From Microbacteriaceae bacterium (lineage in GTDB: Bacteria > Actinomycetota > Actinomycetes > Actinomycetales > Microbacteriaceae), in the NCBI GenBank assembly GCA_947447385.1, contig CANFKN010000025.1, positions 1-12,172 of the forward strand: a stretch of DNA of 12,172 bases, given 5' to 3'. Below, one piece after another: positions 7,345 through 12,172 of this stretch; within the stretch, counting starts at the first letter, position 1, and each line of letters opens with the position of its first letter. Under the pieces are notes generated by a model. The model had not been told where the DNA came from. It searched no databases and saw only the letters and a list, made by a program, of their open reading frames with translations. Both the position numbers and the translations under genes were made by a program.

Positions 7345-8061
7345 ATGAAAGCCACACAAAATCAACAACAAGACCTGTTGCACCTGCACACGCTTGCTAC
7401 TGAAATCGAACGCAAGAGGCTTTCGATTGTCGAACTGATGCAAAGCGCTGAAGTTTCAGCGAAGCGTCAAGAGCAACTCTCAAAGGCTAACGAGCTTATA
7501 ACCGCACACAACGAGCTCGAAACCATCGAGTTAGAGCTTCAGAGAGCTAACGCAGATCTAGACGTCGTTGAACAACGCATTAGGCGCGACGAGGAACGCT
7601 TGAATTCGACTGCATCTTCAAAGGATGCCCAAGGAATTCAGAATGAAATTGAATCGCTCAAGAAGAGACAGTCAGAGCTAGAGGATGTAACTCTCATTGT
7701 GATCGAGCAGCAAGAAGTTGCGAAATCAAAGCTTGCCGAGATTACCGACCAAAAAAGTCAAATCGATACACAGCTAGCCGAACTTGAGGCCGCTGGTCAA
7801 AAAGAAATTGTCAAACTTAAATCTGCCGGAGAACTGCTGGTGCAGGAGTTCACCGCTCTAAAGGCCCGAATCTCTCCAGAACACTTAGAGAAATACACCA
7901 AGTTGGCCGCCCGCGGTGTTCCAATCGGCAGACTAGAGGGTCGCGACTGCGGAGCATGCCGCATGGCGCTTGGCGCGAGTGCTTATGAGTCAATCATTGC
8001 CATGCCTATAGAAGAGTTTGCGACTTGCCCTGAGTGTTCAGCACTTCTCGTTCGAGGTTAA
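7345..8061 (+). CDS. Coiled-coil protein with C-terminal C4 zinc ribbon (Rv2229c-like)
   Basis: Predicted 238-residue cytosolic protein of the C4-type zinc-ribbon family whose exact role is not established. Residues from about 5 to 180 are almost entirely charged and helical with heptad-like spacing and no glycine or proline breaks except near 150, typical of a long antiparallel coiled-coil hairpin. The end is a zinc ribbon: CGAC at 202-205 and CPEC at 228-231, four cysteines suitable for one zinc ion. Related bacterial proteins have a helical hairpin joined to such a ribbon and are proposed to bind nucleic acid, which would suit its RNase H neighbour; that is inference. The ATG at 7345 has CAGGAG at 7335-7340, a good ribosome site, 17 nt after the Nif3 stop. 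Its own stop lies 1 nt before the next start. Confidence 0.9.
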   Translation: MKATQNQQQDLLHLHTLATEIERKRLSIVELMQSAEVSAKRQEQLSKANELITAHNELETIELELQRANADLDVVEQRIRRDEERLNSTASSKDAQGIQNEIESLKKRQSELEDVTLIVIEQQEVAKSKLAEITDQKSQIDTQLAELEAAGQKEIVKLKSAGELLVQEFTALKARISPEHLEKYTKLAARGVPIGRLEGRDCGACRMALGASAYESIIAMPIEEFATCPECSALLVRG

Positions 8062-8062
8062 C

Positions 8063-9244
8063 GTGGCGAATTTCATTGTCGAAGCAGACGGTGGCTCAAG
8101 GGGAAACCCCGGCCCGGCGGGCTCGGGGGCTGTCGTAATAGACGCGAGCAGTGGCAAGGTCATCGCTGAGATTGCACGCTTCATTGGCGTCGCTACTAAC
8201 AATGTCGCTGAATACACAGCGCTCTTGTCTGCGTTAGAAACCTGCTCAAAGATTGATCCAGGTGCAAAAGTTACGGTTCGAATGGATTCGAAACTCGTGA
8301 TCGAGCAAATGTCTGGCCGATGGCAAATCAAGCATGCTGACATGAGACAACTCGCAGCGGCTGTTCGCGAACTCTCGGTCGGAAGGGTGACTTCGTTCCA
8401 ATGGATTCCACGCGAAGAGAATAGCCGAGCCGACGCTCAGGCGAATAAGGCTATGGATGATGGCTGCGACACGGTAACTATTTTCGACGGCGCTGCATCA
8501 TCACCAGTTGAAAACACTTCGCACAAAATGGCTTCGGTCGCAGAATTCAACGCTGAGCTACCTTCGTCTGTTCGTGCACCCGGGGGAGTCAGCGCAAAGT
8601 TGACCACAGTTATTTTGGTTCGTCACGGTCGCACAGTTTTGACCGAATCTAAACGAATTTCTGGGCGCGGCGGTTCAAACCCTCCACTTTCGGCCGCCGG
8701 CAGAGGCGATGCTGCAAGTGTGGCAAAGGCGGTAGCACAAATAGGCAAAACTGGCCCTTGGGCGCACATTAAAGCCCCTAGCGCCATCGTCTGTAGCCCG
8801 GTGCAACGAGCGCAAGAAACAGCAAACATCATCGGCAATGCGATAGGCATCGCACCCTATCTTGATGATGATTTGAGTGAAATTAGTTTCGGCGCTTGGG
8901 ACGGTCTCACGAACGACGAGGCTCGTGAGAAGTATCCCGAGCTCTTTGAGCAGTGGCGCGGTTCTTGGCAGGTCAGCCCTCCGGGTGGTGAGAGCCTTTT
9001 CGATTTCGACCTTCGGGTAATGAATGCAAAGAACAGAATTTTCGATAAGCACCCAGGCGAGACGGTTGTCGTTGTCAGTCACGTAATGCCAACTAGAGGG
9101 TTCATTCGAGCCGCCTTTGAAGCTGAAATTTCTGCCTATTGGAGGCCTCAGATTTCGCCTTGCTCAATTTCGATTGTGCGCTTTTGGGCGAATGAAACCG
9201 CCGAGATTCTTGCCATCAATGCAACTTCGCACCTAGCCGAGTAG
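8063..9244 (+). CDS. Bifunctional RNase HI / histidine phosphatase
   Basis: Two-domain 393-residue protein like M. tuberculosis Rv2228c, which joins an RNase HI to a CobC-type (alpha-ribazole/acid phosphatase) domain. Domain one (about 1-135) cleaves RNA in RNA-DNA hybrids: DGGSRGNPG at 9-17 with Asp9, Glu50 in NNVAEYTAL, Asp75 in RMDSKL and Asp124 in NSRADAQ form the DEDD metal site. A linker (about 140-178) is proline/alanine-rich and variable. Domain two (about 182-385) is a phosphoglycerate-mutase-like phosphatase: RHG at 187-189 with catalytic His188, CSPVQRAQET with Arg249, Glu273 in LSEISFG, and His340 in VVSHV. The start chosen is GTG 8063 because MANFIVEADGG is the normal N-terminus and GAGG lies 5 nt upstream; an in-frame ATG at 8018 would overlap the zinc-ribbon gene. 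Last gene of the operon. The phosphatase substrate is uncertain. Confidence 0.93.
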   Translation: MANFIVEADGGSRGNPGPAGSGAVVIDASSGKVIAEIARFIGVATNNVAEYTALLSALETCSKIDPGAKVTVRMDSKLVIEQMSGRWQIKHADMRQLAAAVRELSVGRVTSFQWIPREENSRADAQANKAMDDGCDTVTIFDGAASSPVENTSHKMASVAEFNAELPSSVRAPGGVSAKLTTVILVRHGRTVLTESKRISGRGGSNPPLSAAGRGDAASVAKAVAQIGKTGPWAHIKAPSAIVCSPVQRAQETANIIGNAIGIAPYLDDDLSEISFGAWDGLTNDEAREKYPELFEQWRGSWQVSPPGGESLFDFDLRVMNAKNRIFDKHPGETVVVVSHVMPTRGFIRAAFEAEISAYWRPQISPCSISIVRFWANETAEILAINATSHLAE

Positions 9245-9247
9245 TCT
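9242..9247 (+). promoter_or_regulatory. Possible -10 element of rnpB overlapping a stop codon
   Basis: TAGTCT fits TAnnnT and lies 7 nt before the start of the RNase P RNA. Its first three bases are the stop codon of the RNase H-phosphatase gene. At 17-18 bp spacing there is no clear -35 (ATGCAA or AATGCA), so the call is weak; read-through from the operon is the alternative source of the RNA. Confidence 0.35.
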
Positions 9248-9254
9248 TAAACAC

Positions 9255-9602
9255 GGATGGGCCGGCCAGACGATCGCGGCAGCGCAAGCTGACGAGGAAC
9301 GTCCGGGCTCCGCAGAGCAAAACGGTGGGTAACCCCCACCCGGTGTGAACCGCGAGAAAGTGCAACAGAAAGTAGACCGCCGCAGCAATGCGGTAAGGGT
9401 GAAACGGTGGTGTAAGAGACCACCAGCATGTCAGGTGACTGATGTGGCTATGTAAACCTCGTTTGGAGCAAGGTCAGACAGAAGGCTCAGGCTGCTCGCT
9501 TAGCCTTCGGGTAGGCCGCTAGAGGGTGTCGGTAACGGCATTCGTAGATAGATGATCGTCGCCCGAAAGGGAACAAAACCCGGCGTACCGGCCGACCCAT
9601 CC
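9255..9602 (+). ncRNA. rnpB: RNase P RNA, bacterial type A
   Basis: Catalytic RNA that trims the 5' leader from precursor tRNAs. The ends pair to form P1: GGATGGG (9255-9261) with CCCATCC (9596-9602). The conserved blocks appear in order: GAGGAACGTCCGGGC (9294-9308, P4 5' strand), ACAGAAAGTAGACCGCC (from 9366), GGTAAGGGTGAAACGGTG (from 9392) with GTAAGAGACCACC, GTAAACCTC (9452-9460), GGAGCAAGGTCAGAC (9465-9479), AGATAGATGATCGTC (9546-9560) and ACAAAACCCGGC (9573-9584, P4 3' strand). About 348 nt is a little shorter than E. coli (377). It begins about 10 nt after the preceding gene's stop and faces ppgK tail to tail. No separate hairpin terminator was seen; four T follow P1 at 9607-9610. Exact ends may be off by a few bases. 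Confidence 0.95.
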
Positions 9603-9646
9603 ACCATTTTCCGCCCAGAGCCTTGCAACTGAGGCGTTCAGAGTAT

Positions 9647-10405
9647 TCAGTCTTCGCTGTTGCGGTAGGCGAGGGAAGCGGCACCCAATATGCCAGCGTT
9701 GTTGCGTTTCACCGCGGGAACGATTTTTGACCGAAGTTTCAGAAGTGGCAGAAACTGTTCGTGTTGTTTCGAGACACCACCGCCAACAATGATCAAATCT
9801 GGCGAAAAAAGCGCCTCAAGGCGTGCGTAGTACTTTTGAAGTCTTTCAGCCCAATCGGCAAAACTCAGGTTTTCGCGCTCTTTGGCAGCGAAAGAGGCCT
9901 TCGACTCATAATCGACACCGTCAATTTCTAGGTGACCCAGTTCAGCGTTGGGCACCAGTCTGCCATCAATGAAGAGTGCCGAACCGATTCCGGTTCCGAG
10001 CGTGGTCATAATCACCAGCCCTTTAGCCTGTGCAGCCGCACCAAAATGCACTTCTGCAACGCCTGCTGCGTCAGCGTCGTTCACCACGTGAACATGCCTG
10101 CCAAGCTTTCGTTCAAAGAGGCCATCGGCATCAAGGCCGATCCATTCTTTTGAGATGTTGGCAGCCGACATAGTCCGACCGTGTTGAACGACCGCAGGAA
10201 AACAAATGCCGACAGGCAGAGATTCTCTAGCTCCGTCGATCTTAGAAATTAGTTCTGCCACCACCGCAGCAATGTCATCTGGGCGACCACCCTGAGGGGT
10301 CTCAAACCGAACGCGATCACTTAGCAAGACGCCTTTTTTAACATCAACCAGTGCGCCTTTAATGCCAGTTCCGCCGATGTCGATTCCGATTGCGCGCTTT
10401 GCCAT
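9647..10405 (-). CDS. ppgK: Polyphosphate glucokinase (ROK family)
   Basis: Phosphorylates glucose to glucose 6-phosphate with inorganic polyphosphate (and often ATP), in the cytosol. The 252 residues equal the usual PPGK length and lack the CxCGxxGC zinc motif of other ROK kinases, as PPGKs do. Visible motifs: the phosphate-binding DIGGTGIKG at 9-17, VNDADAAGVAE with catalytic Asp110, LGTGIGSALF at 136-145, sugar-contacting ELGHLE at 155-160 (Glu155, His158, Glu160), and IIVGGGVSK at 205-213. ATG at 10405 has AAGG about 7 nt upstream. Polyphosphate dependence is inferred from family resemblance. It lies downstream of map on the same strand with an 88-bp gap that contains a LacI-type palindrome next to its ribosome site, suggesting separate sugar-responsive control. 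Its 3' end is 44 bp from rnpB, convergent, with no clear terminator between. Confidence 0.92.
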   Translation of the reverse strand: MAKRAIGIDIGGTGIKGALVDVKKGVLLSDRVRFETPQGGRPDDIAAVVAELISKIDGARESLPVGICFPAVVQHGRTMSAANISKEWIGLDADGLFERKLGRHVHVVNDADAAGVAEVHFGAAAQAKGLVIMTTLGTGIGSALFIDGRLVPNAELGHLEIDGVDYESKASFAAKERENLSFADWAERLQKYYARLEALFSPDLIIVGGGVSKQHEQFLPLLKLRSKIVPAVKRNNAGILGAASLAYRNSED

Positions 10406-10415
10406 GCTTTTACCT

Positions 10416-10431
10416 TAGTAAACGTTTTCTA
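10416..10431. promoter_or_regulatory. LacI-family-like operator palindrome before ppgK
   Basis: The 16-bp sequence TAGTAAACGTTTTCTA is an inverted repeat: TAG-n-AAAC / GTTT-n-CTA, with only the pair at positions 4 and 13 unmatched. An AT-rich palindrome centred on CG is the usual form of a LacI/GalR-family operator. It ends 10 nt from the ppgK start codon and touches its AAGG ribosome site, so a bound repressor would block initiation or elongation. A weak -10 match (TTTACT, minus strand) lies inside it. The regulator is not in the window. Confidence 0.5.
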
Positions 10432-10493
10432 GTTGCCAGCGCAGACACGGGCTTGTTCACATACGTGACATGAAAAAAAACGAGGGTATATTT

Positions 10494-11363
10494 TTAGGGC
10501 AGGGTGAGTACCTCGGCACCGGTTTCAGTAACCACCAAAGTGTGCTCGAATTGGGCGGTGATGCTCTTATCGGCCGTTACTACCGTCCATCCGTCGTTCC
10601 ACATGTTCCATTTATGTGTTCCGAGCGTCAACATCGGTTCGATAGTGAACACCATGCCTACCTGCATTTCAGTCGCGTAATCTGGTGCGCAGTCGTAGTG
10701 CGGAATAACTAGACCAGAGTGAAATGCTTCACCGATGCCGTGCCCTGTGAAGTCACGAACAACGCCATAACCAAAACGCTTGGCATAGCTCTCAATCGTT
10801 CGCCCAATAATATTGATCTGTCGGCCCGGCGCCACCACGGCTATTGCTCGCATCAGCGACTCGCGTGTGCGCTCGACTAGCAGTTGAATTTCTGGTTTCA
10901 CGTCACCGACGAGAAAGGTCTGATTGCTGTCGCCGTGGAATCCATCCTTAAAAGCTGTGATGTCAATGTTGACGATGTCGCCCTCTTGCAAAACTGTGTT
11001 GTCTGGAATTCCGTGACAAATAACCTCATTTAGCGAGGTGCAGATTGCTTTCGGAAAACCGCGATATTGAAGAGCCGACGGATACGCGCCGTTGGCGATG
11101 ACAAATTCGTGGCCGATGCGGTCGAGTTCGTCTGTGGTGATGCCAGGTTTGCAGCTTTCACCAACCAGAGCGATTGCTTGCGCTGCTATGCGACCGGCGG
11201 CGCGAATCTTCTCGATCTGTTCGGGAGTCTTGATGTCTGAGCCCGTGAATTTGTCAGGCATTGGCTTGCCTACGTAGTGCGGGCGAGCTATTTCAGTGGG
11301 AACTCTGCGAAGCGGGCTCACAAGGCCAGGTGTTAGGTTACCAGTTTTCAAATCGCGAGGCAT
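10494..11363 (-). CDS. map: Type I methionine aminopeptidase with N-terminal extension
   Basis: Removes the initiator methionine from new proteins, at the ribosome. The 289 residues are longer than E. coli Map (264) because of a roughly 40-residue N-terminal extension rich in proline and arginine ([21 protein letters not shown]), typical of the actinobacterial type 1c enzymes and thought to help dock to the ribosome. The dinuclear metal ligands are all present: Asp134 in NIDIT, Asp145 in GDSNQTF, His208 in GHGIGE, Glu242 in TIEPM and Glu273 in QFEHT; His117 in ICHGIP lines the active site. ATG at 11363 has no Shine-Dalgarno sequence, but a TAGAAT box lies 6 nt upstream, so the mRNA may be leaderless. 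It is divergent from the SPOR-like gene and upstream of ppgK. No hairpin terminator follows, so read-through into ppgK is possible. Confidence 0.96.
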   Translation of the reverse strand: MPRDLKTGNLTPGLVSPLRRVPTEIARPHYVGKPMPDKFTGSDIKTPEQIEKIRAAGRIAAQAIALVGESCKPGITTDELDRIGHEFVIANGAYPSALQYRGFPKAICTSLNEVICHGIPDNTVLQEGDIVNIDITAFKDGFHGDSNQTFLVGDVKPEIQLLVERTRESLMRAIAVVAPGRQINIIGRTIESYAKRFGYGVVRDFTGHGIGEAFHSGLVIPHYDCAPDYATEMQVGMVFTIEPMLTLGTHKWNMWNDGWTVVTADKSITAQFEHTLVVTETGAEVLTLP

Positions 11364-11369
11364 GAGACC

Positions 11370-11375
11370 ATTCTA
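11370..11375 (-). promoter_or_regulatory. Likely -10 box of a leaderless map transcript
   Basis: On the minus strand TAGAAT (11375-11370) is followed by six bases and then the map ATG, so transcription would begin at or next to the A of the start codon. No purine-rich ribosome site precedes the ATG. This is the pattern known for leaderless actinobacterial mRNAs. No good -35 hexamer was found. Confidence 0.5.
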
Positions 11376-11410
11376 AAAGGTAGGTTGATAGGTGAGAGTT
11401 TGAGGTAAAA

Positions 11411-11635
11411 GTGCACGAAGAAGCGACTGAGTTTTGGTTCAATATGCAAACCGGTGAGGTTGAGGTTGGCAAACAGAGTCTTGCTCTCTATAGAGTCGGG
11501 CCCTTCGCAGATCGCGAGTCGGCTGAAAATGCTCTTGAAATCATCGCAGCTCGTGCCAGTGCTTGGGCTGACGAAGAAGAGGACGAAAACTATTCGGCAA
11601 ATGACTCTTCAGCTGAAGGAAACCGCGCAGACTGA
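11411..11635 (+). CDS. Small acidic SPOR-like protein, conserved next to map in actinobacteria
   Basis: A 74-residue protein starting at GTG 11411, with GAGG about 5 nt upstream in TGAGGTAAAA. The core reads FWFNMQTGEVEVGKQS, then YRVGPFADRESAENALEIIAARASAWADEE. The pattern GP-[YF]-x-[TD]-R-x-x-A-x-x-A-L is that of a small actinobacterial family often labelled SPOR domain-containing, known to me from memory only. The last 20 or so residues are acidic and Ser/Asn-rich, probably disordered. There is no signal peptide or membrane segment, so peptidoglycan binding as in true SPOR domains is doubtful; function unknown. It is divergent from map (47-bp gap) and its last 46 bp overlap the 3' end of panB on the opposite strand. 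Codon pattern and ribosome site support a real gene. Confidence 0.8.
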   Translation: MHEEATEFWFNMQTGEVEVGKQSLALYRVGPFADRESAENALEIIAARASAWADEEEDENYSANDSSAEGNRAD

Positions 11636-12172
11636 ACGTCGCCGCGATAAGTCTTTGCTGCTTCGGTGAGAACTTCGCGCAAGTTTGCGTAACGTCGCAC
11701 GAACTTTCTTGGCTTTTGCGAAGTGAGACCTGCAAAATCTGTCCAGACCAAAATCTGACCGTCAGTTGAACTGCCTCCACCAATTCCAATGGTTGGAATC
11801 GAAAGCGCTTCTGTGATTGAGGCGGCCAGGGGAGCCGGCACTAGTTCAAGCACCAAAGCGAATGCTCCGGCGGCCTGAACTGCTAGAGCATCTGCCATCA
11901 GGGCTTCAGCGGCATCGCCTCGACCCTGAACCTTGAAGCCACCGAGTTGGTTCACGCTTTGCGGCGTAAACCCTAGATGAGCCATAACCGGAACGCCGGC
12001 TGCGCTGAGCGCTTCAATTTGCGGCGCGACTCGGCTGCCACCTTCGAGCTTCACGGCATGTGCACCAGATTGCTTCAAGATTCGAATGCCATTTTCAAGC
12101 GCTGCTTCGATTGACACTTCGTAACTGCCGAATGGCATGTCGACTACAACCAGCGCCCGCTTGGCGGCACCA
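11590..12172 (-). CDS. panB: Ketopantoate hydroxymethyltransferase PanB (5' end cut by window edge)
   Basis: Adds a hydroxymethyl group from 5,10-methylenetetrahydrofolate to alpha-ketoisovalerate, the first committed step of pantothenate and CoA synthesis. About 193 C-terminal residues are present of the ~265-280 usual; the N-terminus lies to the right. The open frame runs through the edge, so the ATG at 12138 (MPFGSYE) is internal: upstream codons give LVVVD, whose Asp matches a metal ligand (Asp84 in E. coli). Further motifs are VKLEGG (metal-ligand Glu), GHLG-like AHLGFTPQSVNQLGG, KVQGRGDAAE, LVLELVP with the probable catalytic Glu, and IPTIGIGGGSSTDGQILVW. The end is ESFAE, near the usual EEHSF terminus, then TAG. 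The last 46 bp overlap the convergent SPOR-like gene. No terminator between them was seen. Confidence 0.95.
   Translation of the reverse strand, partial: GAAKRALVVVDMPFGSYEVSIEAALENGIRILKQSGAHAVKLEGGSRVAPQIEALSAAGVPVMAHLGFTPQSVNQLGGFKVQGRGDAAEALMADALAVQAAGAFALVLELVPAPLAASITEALSIPTIGIGGGSSTDGQILVWTDFAGLTSQKPRKFVRRYANLREVLTEAAKTYRGDVQSARFPSAEESFAE

Noticed and set aside
8018..8062. Longer start for the RNase H-phosphatase at ATG 8018
   Set aside because: It would overlap the zinc-ribbon gene by 44 bp and add 15 residues not typical of RNase HI; GTG 8063 has a good GAGG site and gives the normal N-terminus.
9573..9578. ACAAAA in place of ACAGAA near the 3' end of RNase P RNA, considered as an unusual substitution
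   Set aside because: I believe both forms occur among bacterial RNase P RNAs, and the rest of the molecule is intact.
10457..10480. TCAC-N4-GTGA inverted repeat and adjacent A8 run between map and ppgK, considered as a CRP/GlxR site or terminator
   Set aside because: The half-sites point the opposite way to TGTGA-N6-TCACA, and no GC-rich stem precedes the T run on the minus strand.
1..12172. Mobile element, phage gene, CRISPR array, toxin-antitoxin or defence system
   Set aside because: No transposase, integrase, repeat-spacer pattern or defence domain was found; nearly all sequence is assigned to conserved housekeeping genes.

Overview
The window looks like core chromosome of a moderate-GC actinobacterium, most likely a streamlined Microbacteriaceae of the freshwater Rhodoluna/Aquiluna type (inference from roughly half GC content and short intergenic gaps; no rRNA is present to confirm it). 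The actinobacterial marks are the homodimeric AceE next to fabD, an AhpE-type peroxiredoxin, the Nif3 / zinc-ribbon / RNase H-phosphatase trio, a polyphosphate glucokinase, a methionine aminopeptidase with an N-terminal extension, and a small SPOR-like protein near map and panB. From memory, the order panB ... RNase H-phosphatase, zinc-ribbon, Nif3 ... ahpE ... aceE, fabD is also found in Mycobacterium tuberculosis (about Rv2225 to Rv2243), so this is old conserved synteny and not a mobile region.
Layout. At 1-3278 (minus strand) lies aceE followed 2 nt later by fabD, which runs off the left edge: acetyl-CoA production directly coupled to fatty acid synthesis. A 170-bp divergent intergenic region separates aceE from an AhpE-type peroxiredoxin (plus strand). 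Next come tRNA-Val(UAC) with its own promoter and a strong intrinsic terminator. From 4088 to 9244 a plus-strand operon carries a large NCS1-like permease with an unusual ~300-residue acidic N-terminal extension, then a Nif3-family protein, a coiled-coil C4 zinc-ribbon protein, and a bifunctional RNase HI / histidine phosphatase. The RNase P RNA gene rnpB starts about 10 nt after that last stop codon. It converges on ppgK (minus), which has a LacI-type operator palindrome over its translation start region. Upstream of ppgK, on the same strand, is map, apparently leaderless. A small SPOR-like gene is divergent from map and converges on, and overlaps by 46 bp, the 3' end of panB (minus, cut by the right edge).
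Functions: acetyl-CoA and fatty acid supply, peroxide detoxification, tRNA and RNase P function, RNA-DNA hybrid removal, glucose phosphorylation with polyphosphate, N-terminal Met removal, and pantothenate/CoA synthesis. I saw no insertion sequence, phage gene, CRISPR array or toxin-antitoxin pair, and no convincing undescribed multi-gene system. The points most worth a second look are the permease with its repeat-bearing acidic tail, the palindrome before ppgK, the tight aceE-fabD junction without an intervening regulator gene, and the two-cysteine arrangement in the AhpE-like protein.
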